This document shows, piece by piece, positions 14,692 through 21,260 of a stretch of DNA of 24,585 bases. Positions within the stretch are counted from its first letter, which is position 1; each line of letters opens with the position of its first letter. The DNA comes from a virus, in IMG/VR virus record IMGVR_UViG_3300031227_000404, positions 1-24,585 of that record; one strand, written 5' to 3'. Made by a program: the position numbers and the translations under genes. The notes below the pieces were generated by a model. It saw nothing but the letters and a program-made list of their open reading frames with translations, was not told the DNA's origin and made no database searches.

Positions 14692-14733
14692 GGCCCTTTG
14701 TTGATAGGCCCTAGCGGGGAGGCATTTTTTTTT
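14689..14733 (+). terminator. terminator-like hairpins followed by T9
   Basis: Directly at the stop codon, TAGGGCC (14689-14695) can pair with GGCCCTA (14707-14713), a perfect 7-bp stem. Overlapping it, GCCC (14708-14711) can pair with GGGC formed by 14719-14723 with a bulged A, directly before nine Ts (14725-14733). The second hairpin plus T-run is the intrinsic-terminator form, and the first is mutually exclusive with it. Likely end of the late-type gene block. Confidence 0.55.
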
Positions 14734-14766
14734 GTTTTAGTTTGTTTTGCTCTTTACTTCGTTTCG

Positions 14767-14796
14767 TTTTTGTAGTATTGATTCTATTCTTATAAT
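14767..14796 (+). promoter_or_regulatory. candidate promoter for the 14.8-20.9 kb gene block
   Basis: A perfect -10 hexamer TATAAT lies at 14791-14796. The -35 is weak: TTTTTG at 14767-14772 with 18-bp spacing, or TTGTAG at 14770-14775 with 15 bp. It lies between the terminator-like structure and the next gene, 22 bp before its ATG, which is where a promoter is needed. Confidence 0.5.
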
Positions 14797-14817
14797 GTAA
14801 AATTTAGGGAGTTTAGG

Positions 14818-15669
14818 ATGAAAATTCTATATGTTACAGATCTTCACGGGGACTATAAGAAATACAAAAAGGTTTTAGACATCGCAAAGAACGACCACTA
14901 TGATGTGGTTGTGAATGGCGGGGATATGCTCCCCAAGTGTGCTGGCGACATGCATAAAATTCAGTCGAATTTCTTGTCTTGGCTGGGCACCTCTCACTTC
15001 CCAAAATACAAAGAAAACAAAATTTTTTATTTAGGTATGTTGGGGAACGATGACTTAATGGTTTTTGATAGCGACTTCTGTTCTTTGGAGGGGAGGAACC
15101 AATACTTCAAGGATTTGTCACAAAGCAAAGTTACTGTTGGAGGCATTGATTTCATAGGCTGTAATTATGTCACCGATTACCCCTTTCGTTTGAAAGACAG
15201 GTGCCTGAGAGACACAAAGGAAAGCCCTATGTGTCCCCAATATGGTGGCGGTTTATATTCTGAAGTCGACGGGAGTTTTTACAATATAGAGGATTGGCCT
15301 GAGGCAATCAAGAAAATACCAACGCTGAAACAGAAGCTGGATTCTTTGCCTGTCTCGGCTTCCGATAAGGTCATTTACGTCATACATAACCCACCCACTG
15401 GGTGTGGGCTTGATGTACTGAGAGATGGCAGTTCTGTTGGATCTAAGTCGGTTTCTGATTTCATTATGAGGAAGCAACCTCTTTATAGTTTGCATGGTCA
15501 TGTCCATGAGTCTCCTGATGTCTCTGGTAAGTTTTATGCCTATCTAGACAATACGGTCTCTATTCAGCCAGGGCAATTGGGGCTGAGTCACTTAAGCTAC
15601 GTCCGTATTGACATAGGGAGAGAAAACCATAAGGAACATAAATTTGACGCATATGTCGTCCCTGTTTGA
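14818..15669 (+). CDS. metallophosphoesterase (second copy)
   Basis: A 283-residue calcineurin-like phosphoesterase starting directly with the domain: ILYVTDLHGDY (Asp8, His10), VVNGGDMLP (Asp36), MLGNDDL (Asn77), VIHNPP (His190), and LHGHVHESP (His228, His230), ending with IQPGQLG. All metal-binding motifs are present. It resembles YfcE/MJ0936-type small phosphodiesterases more than the large first copy at 10.3 kb, with which it shares only the motifs. Possible substrates are cyclic nucleotides, nucleotide second messengers or DNA ends. First gene of the new transcription unit, with RBS TAGGGAG. Confidence 0.87.
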   Translation: MKILYVTDLHGDYKKYKKVLDIAKNDHYDVVVNGGDMLPKCAGDMHKIQSNFLSWLGTSHFPKYKENKIFYLGMLGNDDLMVFDSDFCSLEGRNQYFKDLSQSKVTVGGIDFIGCNYVTDYPFRLKDRCLRDTKESPMCPQYGGGLYSEVDGSFYNIEDWPEAIKKIPTLKQKLDSLPVSASDKVIYVIHNPPTGCGLDVLRDGSSVGSKSVSDFIMRKQPLYSLHGHVHESPDVSGKFYAYLDNTVSIQPGQLGLSHLSYVRIDIGRENHKEHKFDAYVVPV

Positions 15670-15681
15670 AATGGAGGAATT

Positions 15682-15969
15682 ATGGATACAGCAAAAGTGA
15701 TAACAAAGGAATGCGACGCTATTAAGGAAATGTTGTTAGACAAGAACCGTAAGTACGGGGATTCCGCTATACATCCTTTGAGGATTTTTAGTGATTGCGA
15801 CTCTATTGAGCAAATCAATGTGAGGATTGATGATAAGCTTAGTAGGATTTCTAGAGGCTGTAGGGAAGGGGATTCAGAGGATTCTGAATTTGATTTAATT
15901 GGGTATCTAGTCTTAAAGCGTGTGGCAAAAATAATAACGGGATTCAAAAAACAGGAATTGATTTTTTAG
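15682..15969 (+). CDS. DUF1599 / nucleotide modification associated domain 1-like protein
   Basis: A 95-residue protein matching, to my reading, the DUF1599/Nmad1 pattern: LLDKNRKYGDSAIHPLRIFSD (18-38), IEQINVRIDDKLSRIS (42-57), and EDSEFDLIGYLVLKR (66-80). The family occurs in phages and is proposed to take part in modified-nucleotide metabolism. Its acidic helical motifs recall the all-alpha NTP pyrophosphatases (MazG-like), but no activity is proven. Small size is normal for it. Strong RBS (ATGGAGGAATT). Confidence 0.75.
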   Translation: MDTAKVITKECDAIKEMLLDKNRKYGDSAIHPLRIFSDCDSIEQINVRIDDKLSRISRGCREGDSEDSEFDLIGYLVLKRVAKIITGFKKQELIF

Positions 15970-15988
15970 TAGAGGATGTCATATTATA

Positions 15989-16216
15989 ATGTCAGTGGGG
16001 TTATTCTTGGGCAAGATTAAAGATAGAATTTTAAGTCATTTCGGTTATTCACAACGGGTTTTATTGAATGCCAAAAAATTTGAAATAGTTGAATCAATGT
16101 TGATAGGATTGAGTAGAAGGCATCCTCGTTTATATGCTTTTCTAATCAAGCCGTTAAAAGACAAAAGCTTAGAAGAGCTGGAAAGAATTGAAGTCAATGA
16201 GCGAAAAAGAAAATAA
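15989..16216 (+). CDS. small basic hypothetical protein
   Basis: A 75-residue protein, basic and helical (GKIKDRILSHFGYSQRVLLNAKKF; ending EERIEVNERKRK-like). No motif is recognised. It has a distant GAGG (13 bp from the ATG) as its best RBS and overlaps the next gene by about 20 bp. Confidence 0.5.
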   Translation: MSVGLFLGKIKDRILSHFGYSQRVLLNAKKFEIVESMLIGLSRRHPRLYAFLIKPLKDKSLEELERIEVNERKRK

Positions 16217-16514
16217 GGTTATGAGTAAAGAGGCATTGTTAAGAGACAAGTTGAAAGATCCAATTCAAATGCCGCCTGTTACTTCTGCTCCTGGGACTCT
16301 TTTGTTGTTACATACGGCACAACAAACTTTAGACGTCTTTATCAAGGGTGGGTTTGGGCCTCCTGATTCTTTGGTAGATGTTTATTTGAGTTGTAAGAAA
16401 AAATATGACAATGGGGGATTATTAACGGAAGAAGAGGGCGGGGAGTTGATCTTTCAATTGAATAGTTTGGCTTTTTTGTCTAGCTTATTGGAGTCTGAAT
16501 TTTATTGTAATTAA
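16197..16514 (+). CDS. hypothetical protein
   Basis: A 105-residue protein. The start is chosen at ATG 16197 (MSEKENKV); TTG 16188 and ATG 16221 are alternatives and none has a strong RBS. It has a Pro-rich part (PIQMPPVTSAPGTLLLLHTAQQ) followed by helices. No family recognised; overlaps the previous gene. Confidence 0.55.
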   Translation: MSEKENKVMSKEALLRDKLKDPIQMPPVTSAPGTLLLLHTAQQTLDVFIKGGFGPPDSLVDVYLSCKKKYDNGGLLTEEEGGELIFQLNSLAFLSSLLESEFYCN

Positions 16515-16530
16515 AATAGGGAGAGCTGGC

Positions 16531-16752
16531 ATGCCCGATAAAACGAAAAGAAATACAATACAAAAAAGAAGAAACAAGGTTGGAGCCGAGAAGGAGCTTA
16601 GGCGTAAAAGGATGAGAAGGCGTCTTAAACAAGAAACCGAAATGAGGTCTATCAGTTACAGGCGCAAAGATAAGATTGCGTTGGAAGAGATAGAAAAGAT
16701 TAAACAAGAAAACAATGCCGATGGTTCTTTCCTGGATTTTCTGAAAGGATAA
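16531..16752 (+). CDS. small Arg/Lys-rich protein
   Basis: A 73-residue, very basic protein (KRNTIQKRRNK; RRKRMRRRLKQ) with a short acidic C-terminus (ENNADGSFLDFLKG). The charge suggests nucleic acid binding. RBS TAGGGAG upstream. No family recognised. Confidence 0.55.
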   Translation: MPDKTKRNTIQKRRNKVGAEKELRRKRMRRRLKQETEMRSISYRRKDKIALEEIEKIKQENNADGSFLDFLKG

Positions 16753-16764
16753 GGAGAAAGTGAA

Positions 16765-16836
16765 ATGCCGGGGTTTATGTGGATTATTGGGCCGATTTTT
16801 ATTTTCGGTTTGGTCTGGTCTATCTTTTGGGAGTAA
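16765..16836 (+). CDS. 23-residue single-span membrane peptide
   Basis: ATG with an excellent RBS (AAGGAGAAAGTGAA) reads MPGFMWIIGPIFIFGLVWSI then FWE and stop. Almost the whole peptide is one hydrophobic span. The spacing to neighbours and the RBS argue that it is translated. Role unknown; membrane micropeptides in phages include holin-like and host-inhibiting factors. Confidence 0.5.
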   Translation: MPGFMWIIGPIFIFGLVWSIFWE

Positions 16837-16854
16837 AAAAAAGGAGGGGGTTTT

Positions 16855-17094
16855 ATGGTTTGTTTGCATTGTGGGAGTAAAGAAGCCAATGGTAATCAAA
16901 AGGAATATTTAGATTATTTGATGAAAGAAAATAGCGAGTTGCGAGAAGAGAATAGGAAGCTAAGAGGGGTTAAAGAGGCCGCCAGTAATGTAATAGATAG
17001 GTTCCCCGAGATGTTGGTTGCCAATCCAGATGGTGGGTATGAAGACGGCTTTAAGGAATTAAGAGATTCTTTACGGTTTAGACTTGACTTCTAA
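16855..17094 (+). CDS. small CxxC and coiled-coil protein
   Basis: A 79-residue protein with an N-terminal CLHCGSKE motif, a leucine-rich acidic/basic helix (YLMKENSELREENRKLRG) typical of a short coiled coil, and the tail DRFPEMLVANPDGGYEDGF. Probably a small dimeric regulator or adaptor; no family recognised. Strong RBS (AAAGGAGGGGG). Confidence 0.6.
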   Translation: MVCLHCGSKEANGNQKEYLDYLMKENSELREENRKLRGVKEAASNVIDRFPEMLVANPDGGYEDGFKELRDSLRFRLDF

Positions 17095-17128
17095 AGAGAA
17101 TACATATAAAAGATAAAAAGGCGGTTTT

Positions 17129-17338
17129 GTGGATATACATTCCAAAAAAGGTTCAAAAGTAAAGTTTGCCAACCCTGATTCGGGTTACCCTCATCATCAA
17201 CAAGATGCGTTGGATCATTTGGTTGTGGGTGAGGTCTACACTGTTTTAGAGACAGATGTTCATAATTTTGCTACTGATGTCTATTTGAAGGGGTTCCCAG
17301 AGATTCCGTTCAATAGTGTTTTGTTCGACGACGTTTAA
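17129..17338 (+). CDS. small conserved-type phage protein
   Basis: A 69-residue protein starting at GTG 17129. The plan SKVKFANPDSGYPHHQQDALDHLVVGEVYTVLETDV followed by YLKGFPEIPFNSVLF is one I associate with short phage proteins of unknown function, probably a small beta-barrel. The weak RBS (AAGGCGG) and GTG start lower certainty about the exact start. Confidence 0.55.
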   Translation: MDIHSKKGSKVKFANPDSGYPHHQQDALDHLVVGEVYTVLETDVHNFATDVYLKGFPEIPFNSVLFDDV

Positions 17339-17352
17339 AGGGGATAGGTTGT

Positions 17353-17838
17353 ATGGGTGTGGTTTATTTAGACGTGGATGGGGTTTGTAATTATTACTAC
17401 AAAGAGTTATTGGGACCTGTTGGTCTTTTGACTCCAGAGTTAAGGCCCAAACTACAAGAGCTTATTCAAGCGGGCCACAAAATTAAATGGTTGACTTGCC
17501 ACGGTACTAAGGACGTCCCTATGAATAGTGGGGCTTTTGTTTGTTTTTGTGGTGTTAATCAATTACAGGTCATGATGGGGTTTGATTATGATAGCCCTAA
17601 TTTCGAATATGCTGATTGGAAAGAGAATGGCCAACGTCTTAAAACTTCGGCTATAGATTTTTCTGAGAATTTCGTTTGGTTTGAGGATGGGATTCTTGAA
17701 GAAGAGGAGCAAGACCTATCCGATAATGATTGTCTTGATAGGTATTTTGAGGTTGATGAGGACAGGGGCTTAACTTGGGAATTGGTTTCTAGGGCTTTAA
17801 TCAGACTTAAAGAGGGGGAAAAAGATGACTCTGAATAA
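17353..17838 (+). CDS. HAD-superfamily-like phosphatase
   Basis: A 161-residue protein. The N-terminus VVYLDVDGVCNYY carries the HAD DxD motif (Asp7, Asp9). KIKWLTCHGT (Thr48) fits motif II after a helix, and FVWFEDGILEEEE could be the C-terminal acidic motif. HAD enzymes hydrolyse phosphoesters through an aspartyl-phosphate. Small phage HAD proteins of this type act on nucleotides or 5'/3' ends, but the substrate here is unknown. The RBS GGGGATAGG is good. The next gene begins within its last codons. Confidence 0.7.
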   Translation: MGVVYLDVDGVCNYYYKELLGPVGLLTPELRPKLQELIQAGHKIKWLTCHGTKDVPMNSGAFVCFCGVNQLQVMMGFDYDSPNFEYADWKENGQRLKTSAIDFSENFVWFEDGILEEEEQDLSDNDCLDRYFEVDEDRGLTWELVSRALIRLKEGEKDDSE

Positions 17839-17986
17839 TGTTGTGGACGGGCTCGCTTATTTTCAAGCGGTAACCTATATGTTATTAGCAGTCCTTCATT
17901 GTATTCGGAGAGATTATCAATTAGGATTGACTTCTATTTTTTATAGCCTATCTATTGTAACCCTTTTTATTCTTTGGAGAAAATAA
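17825..17986 (+). CDS. small two-span membrane protein
   Basis: A 53-residue ORF starting in the end of the HAD-like gene (RBS GGGGGAAAAAG). It has two hydrophobic segments, AYFQAVTYMLLAVLHCI and LTSIFYSLSIVTLFILW, with a charged RRDYQ loop between. This is holin-like in plan, although the distance from the amidase and transglycosylase argues against a clear call. Confidence 0.5.
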   Translation: MTLNNVVDGLAYFQAVTYMLLAVLHCIRRDYQLGLTSIFYSLSIVTLFILWRK

Positions 17987-18300
17987 TGAGATTGAAAGAG
18001 GACAAGAGCTCTTGGAATTCTAGTGGTGTCATGCGTAAGGACGAAAGAAACACAAAGATAGAATTTAAACAAATGAGACATAAGTCTAAAAAGAATAAGA
18101 AGAGATGGTGTCGGGGCAAGCCTGGAGTGGAGCACGACAAGGTTTGGGATAAAAAGGTCAGGTACAATCACGATTTTTGGACTTTGCTTTGTAAAAATTG
18201 CGGTAGGGAGTTCGATATTTGGTTTGACGGTAAAATCTGTGGCAAGCCCAAACCCGAGGGCGTGTTGTTAGCAGAGAGAGAAATGAGGGATAAGCGATGA
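17986..18300 (+). CDS. hypothetical basic protein with CxxC
   Basis: A 104-residue protein with start ATG 17986 overlapping the previous TAA (TAATG); an in-frame TTG at 17974 is rejected. It is basic throughout (KSKKNKKRWCRGKPG), with a late CKNCGREFDIWFDG and CGKPKPEG suggestive of a metal site. Role unknown. Confidence 0.55.
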   Translation: MRLKEDKSSWNSSGVMRKDERNTKIEFKQMRHKSKKNKKRWCRGKPGVEHDKVWDKKVRYNHDFWTLLCKNCGREFDIWFDGKICGKPKPEGVLLAEREMRDKR

Positions 18301-18848
18301 ATAAGATTTACCTAACAACTGATACTCATTTTGGCCATCAGAATATAGTGGAGTTTTGTGGCAGGCCCGACAACCATGAGGAATTAATGGCCAATGGTTT
18401 CAAGGATTTGTGCCCAGAACACACCCTTATTCATTTGGGGGATATCTGTATGGGGAACGATCAACTTCATCATGAAAAATATATTATGCCATTGACGTGT
18501 AAGAAGATTCTTGTTAGGGGGAACCACGACAGGAAGAGCAATTCTTGGTACTTAGATCATGGTTGGGATTTTGTTTGCAGGCAGTTCGTTGACAAATATT
18601 ATGGCGTAAAGATTCTTTTTAGCCATAAGCCTCAAGTTTGGGATGGTGAGTATGATATTAATATACATGGTCATTTTCATAACACTGATCATCGAAGGAA
18701 AGAGCCTGAATTGAATAAGGTTTTGACTTTGAAACATATTCTATTGGCTCTTGAGTACAACAATTATAGGCTTTATTCTCTTAGGGATATTTGTGAGCCC
18801 ATTGCCGCTTTAATGTCTGAAAATAATAAGGAGGAGTTATGTACGTAA
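18297..18848 (+). CDS. metallophosphoesterase (third copy, short)
   Basis: A 183-residue, minimal calcineurin-like phosphoesterase: YLTTDTHFGHQNIVEF (Asp9, His11, His14), LIHLGDICMG (Asp49), LVRGNHDRKS (Asn76, His77), ILFSHKP (His110) and NIHGHFHNT (His126, His128). The GHQNIVEF segment and short length resemble phage and bacterial small phosphoesterases annotated as YfcE-like or YmdB-like. It starts in the last codon of the previous gene (ATGA overlap) and its end overlaps the next. With the copies at 10.3 and 14.8 kb it makes three in 9 kb, each divergent from the others. Confidence 0.87.
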   Translation: MNKIYLTTDTHFGHQNIVEFCGRPDNHEELMANGFKDLCPEHTLIHLGDICMGNDQLHHEKYIMPLTCKKILVRGNHDRKSNSWYLDHGWDFVCRQFVDKYYGVKILFSHKPQVWDGEYDINIHGHFHNTDHRRKEPELNKVLTLKHILLALEYNNYRLYSLRDICEPIAALMSENNKEELCT

Positions 18849-19111
18849 CAAACTGGTTCGCAAATGTAGTCTGCAATGTTGTCCAATTTTGTTCGCCATG
18901 GATTAAATTTGTCTGGGGGTTTACATGGTGGCCTTTTATCTTTATTCGTCCCGACCACAATCACGTTGCCGCGAGGAACCACGAATGGGAACATTGGAAG
19001 CAGTGGCTTTATTGTGGGGTTGTGTTTTTCCCATTAATATATCTTGTGATTTTGCCATTTACGGGTTATAGGGACCACCCGTTTGAAAAATGGGCAAGGG
19101 AGGCTGAGTAA
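18839..19111 (+). CDS. small membrane protein with HExxH metalloprotease-like motif
   Basis: A 90-residue protein. An aromatic N-terminal part (WIKFVWGFTWWPFIFIRP) is followed by AARNHEWEHWKQW, which contains HEWEH (His48-His52), the zinc-protease HExxH pattern. A hydrophobic span follows (LYCGVVFFPLIYLVILPF), then GYRDHPFEKWAREAE, where Glu83 is a plausible third metal ligand. Small phage proteins with HExxH followed by an FE-x(2)-A-R-E tail resemble membrane-associated minimal proteases (gluzincin type), but enzyme activity is unproven. RBS AAGGAGGAG. Confidence 0.6.
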   Translation: MYVTNWFANVVCNVVQFCSPWIKFVWGFTWWPFIFIRPDHNHVAARNHEWEHWKQWLYCGVVFFPLIYLVILPFTGYRDHPFEKWAREAE

Positions 19112-19115
19112 AATT

Positions 19116-19313
19116 ATGAGAGCAATTATTTTTGCGATAGTTTCTGTTGGGGTACTACTTATTTCGTCGATCGCATATTTGGTGGTCGAATTTTTTATGG
19201 GTTGGGATTCGTGGAGTGTTTTCGAAAAGGTGATAGGTTGTGTTGGGGTATATTTTGTTGTAGGAGTAATTGCTTGTACGATTGTTGATGTTATTAAACC
19301 TGATGAAGATTAA
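19116..19313 (+). CDS. two-span membrane protein
   Basis: A 65-residue protein starting at ATG 19116 (MRAIIFAIVSVGVLLISS); a TTG at 19083 would place the start inside the previous gene. It has two hydrophobic spans (residues about 3-25 and 38-58) and an acidic tail (VIKPDED). The neighbouring HExxH protein is also a membrane protein, so the two may act together. Confidence 0.55.
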   Translation: MRAIIFAIVSVGVLLISSIAYLVVEFFMGWDSWSVFEKVIGCVGVYFVVGVIACTIVDVIKPDED

Positions 19314-19322
19314 GGGGGAAAG

Positions 19323-19553
19323 ATGGAGAACGAACTACAATTTACTTATCCGATAGAGCTTCTGAGAGCTAATCAATTAACTAAGATCGAGTGGATGCTG
19401 AATCAGTTGATGAGGAGGTTTCCAGTTAAGAAAGAAGAAGTTAAAAAGCCTGTTACTGCTTTTGAGATCGAGCATTGGTTTGACACAGAGCAGTATTCTT
19501 CCAGTGTAGGCAAAAGGTTTGTGCAGGATTTTAATGTTTACAAGAAAGACTAG
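19323..19553 (+). CDS. small hypothetical protein
   Basis: A 76-residue soluble protein (IELLRANQLTKIEWMLNQLMRRF; EIEHWFDTEQYSSSVGKRF) with a good RBS (TAAGGGGGAAAG). No recognised family. Confidence 0.5.
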   Translation: MENELQFTYPIELLRANQLTKIEWMLNQLMRRFPVKKEEVKKPVTAFEIEHWFDTEQYSSSVGKRFVQDFNVYKKD

Positions 19554-19562
19554 GAGGATGAT

Positions 19563-19937
19563 ATGAAAGACCTAAAAGAATTCCAAGACAGTATATTATT
19601 TGAAATGATTAAGTCTTTAGGGCATGACGAGCCCCTTGTAGATGCAATAAAATATCCAGGTAGGCGTTATCATGCGATATTTCATATAATAACAACTATT
19701 CTACATAAGTTTCCAGGGCTTATCAAAGAATGTGTCGGCGAACAAAAGCCACAAAATATAAATCGAAGCCTAGCATTTTCTCTTGTAGAGGAGATGAACA
19801 TGAGCTATAAGTGTCAAAAGGCACTTGGATTCTATGAAAAACAAGATAATTGGGTTGGGACCTATCGTGCGGAAGGCCAGTCGATTGTTAGTAAAGACAA
19901 GGGTAGAGTAGCCAGAGAGGCATTGAAAATTAGATGA
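19563..19937 (+). CDS. hypothetical protein
   Basis: A 124-residue, mostly helical protein with the segment RRYHAIFHIITTILHKFPGLIKE and a basic C-terminus (SKDKGRVAREALKIR). It has a strong RBS (AGGAGGATGAT) and overlaps the next gene by four bases (ATGA). No motif recognised. Confidence 0.55.
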   Translation: MKDLKEFQDSILFEMIKSLGHDEPLVDAIKYPGRRYHAIFHIITTILHKFPGLIKECVGEQKPQNINRSLAFSLVEEMNMSYKCQKALGFYEKQDNWVGTYRAEGQSIVSKDKGRVAREALKIR

Positions 19938-20317
19938 AGCAAGAATGTAAACAATGTGGTCAATGCTGTAGGGATGTTCAACTTATCTATAGCCCTAAAG
20001 AATTGGAAGACAATTATAGTGGCTGGGCCCAGGGTATAGAAGGGCATAGAGGTTGGACTGATATCCATTTAATATACCCAATGTTGGAATTTATACGATA
20101 TGATAAGCGGGATAAAAAATATCATTATCGTTGTAAACATCTAATGTGGATTACTATAAAAAATAAAAAGAAGGCATTCTGTGGTATTAATGATAATAAA
20201 CCACGGATGTGTTCAGGGTTTCCTTATTACAATAGAGAAGATCTTTATATGAATGATGTAAAGCCAAGTCAATATAAGGGGTGTGGGTATAATTTAAATC
20301 AAGGAGAACACTCATGA
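19934..20317 (+). CDS. YkgJ-family cysteine cluster protein
   Basis: A 127-residue protein with the YkgJ-type metal-cluster pattern: ECKQCGQCCRDV (CxxCxxCC) at the N-terminus, then YHYRCKHL (Cys in the middle), AFCGINDNKPRMCSGFPYY. The family is thought to bind zinc or iron, and the function is unclear in most members; phage copies are common in accessory regions. ATGA overlap with both neighbours indicates translational coupling. Confidence 0.8.
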   Translation: MKQECKQCGQCCRDVQLIYSPKELEDNYSGWAQGIEGHRGWTDIHLIYPMLEFIRYDKRDKKYHYRCKHLMWITIKNKKKAFCGINDNKPRMCSGFPYYNREDLYMNDVKPSQYKGCGYNLNQGEHS

Positions 20318-20490
20318 GTAATAAAAGAAGACTGCCAGACGGCAGATGGATTTCAATGGATTTCATAGAGGGCGTGGTTGCATCTGATTACGATTCGGTA
20401 TGGGTTGTTTTCTGGTATGGCTCGGAAGAGATATCTGTCAACAGTTGTGACATCATAACAAGGGGGAGTTCGCGTGGTGGTTTTGACTAG
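20314..20490 (+). CDS. small hypothetical protein (58 residues)
   Basis: ATG overlaps the previous stop and has an AAGGAG RBS. The protein (MSNKRRLPDGRWISMDFIEG, VVFWYGSEEISVNSC) is beta-like and small. Another ORF starts inside its end. Likely a real gene by coupling, but no family is recognised. Confidence 0.5.
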   Translation: MSNKRRLPDGRWISMDFIEGVVASDYDSVWVVFWYGSEEISVNSCDIITRGSSRGGFD

Positions 20491-20551
20491 ATCACAAGTA
20501 GAGGCACTTATTCCACATTTAGTTAGGTTCGCTGAAACAGGAGATCTTTAA
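20474..20551 (+). CDS. 25-residue peptide, GTG start
   Basis: GTG with AGGGGGAGTTCGC upstream reads VVVLTRSQVEALIPHLVRFA then ETGDL. Located in the gap before the next gene, in a frame different from the preceding ORF it overlaps. Very short, so low certainty. Confidence 0.3.
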   Translation: MVVLTRSQVEALIPHLVRFAETGDL

Positions 20552-20563
20552 ACAGGAGGCAAT

Positions 20564-20899
20564 ATGGGAACAGATATTTTATTGAGGTGTAAGAGTTGTA
20601 GGAGGGTACTGGCAAACATAGGTAGGGCAAATCACTACAGTGATTACGATGAAGCCGAAGACTCCATTTGTCCAAAAGTAAACGAAGCTGTGTCAAAAAT
20701 ATTACTTCATTTGGTGACCTTGCTCCTTAGTGGTAATGGTGGTGAAAAAATTGGATTTGAAGATTTAGAAGATTTAAGGGAAGACTTTGAATGGATATTA
20801 GCGGACGTTTATGGCTCTGGTAGGCTGTTTGGAGCCAACAAATTATTGGAGATTTTGACTGATAAAATTGATGGTGGGATTGAGGAAGAGAAATGTTAG
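20564..20899 (+). CDS. hypothetical protein with N-terminal CxxC
   Basis: A 111-residue acidic protein, LLRCKSCRRVLANIG near the start, then helices (KILLHLVTLLLSGNG; DLEDLREDFEWILADVYG) and a short acidic tail. RBS ACAGGAGGC is strong. Possible small metal-binding adaptor; not recognised. Confidence 0.6.
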   Translation: MGTDILLRCKSCRRVLANIGRANHYSDYDEAEDSICPKVNEAVSKILLHLVTLLLSGNGGEKIGFEDLEDLREDFEWILADVYGSGRLFGANKLLEILTDKIDGGIEEEKC

Positions 20900-20955
20900 C
20901 CCATTCTAACGTAACTACTTGATTTTATTAATGAAATGAAGTTTGATATTTTTGT

Positions 20956-20976
20956 TCATAAGTATCTCATAAGTAT
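20956..20976. repeat. tandem direct repeat TCATAAGTAT x2, 11-bp period
   Basis: TCATAAGTAT occurs at 20956-20965 and again at 20967-20976, one helical turn apart, in the 205-bp gap after the CxxC protein. It lies about 30 bp before the small ORF at 21009 and looks like an operator. The remaining gap is AT-rich with an A6-C/G-T5 hairpin at about 20980-20995. Confidence 0.5.
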
Positions 20977-21008
20977 ATGAAAAAACGGGGTTTTTAAGGG
21001 AGGAATAT

Positions 21009-21115
21009 ATGAAAGAATCAGAAGCAATTACTGAGATCATAAGAAGTTTGTAGAAGAAATTAATTTAAGCTTTAAAAAACGCTTCTTAAAAGTTAATATT
21101 AATTATGGACGTTGA
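21009..21115 (+). pseudogene. small ORF, apparently frameshifted
   Basis: ATG at 21009 with a strong RBS (AAGGGAGGAATAT) reads MKESEAITEIIRSL and stops after 14 codons. One extra A near 21041 would continue the frame as KKFVEEINLSFKKRFLKVN, ending at 21115, giving a 35-residue basic peptide that overlaps the next ORF by 11 bp. The strong RBS suggests translation; the break could be a sequencing error or decay. Confidence 0.4.
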
Positions 21116-21242
21116 AAAACCTAAAGACTTTTACTTATTGGGGATTTTAGAGAAAATAAGAAAAGCCTTGGGTCTGAAGGTAGCTTTAAAGGATTTGCCT
21201 GCGGCCTGTAAGAAGATAGTTAAAAATAAAATAAAAAAATAA
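21105..21242 (+). CDS. small basic hypothetical protein (45 residues)
   Basis: Reads MDVEKPKDFYLLGILEKIRK then ALGLKVALKDLPAACKKIV and a lysine-rich tail. No good RBS of its own, but its start overlaps the preceding small ORF. No family recognised. It is the last ORF before cysC. Confidence 0.4.
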   Translation: MDVEKPKDFYLLGILEKIRKALGLKVALKDLPAACKKIVKNKIKK

Positions 21243-21260
21243 GAGTACGGAGGAATACAT

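Noticed and set aside
16480-16899. Minus-strand ORF of 139 codons
   Set aside because: Lies opposite three small + strand genes, each with its own RBS; composition (Phe, Pro, Leu-rich) is that of a shadow frame.
17825-17986. Holin call for the two-span protein
   Set aside because: The membrane plan fits, but it is 4-6 kb from the amidase and transglycosylase, in another transcription unit, among several other small membrane proteins.
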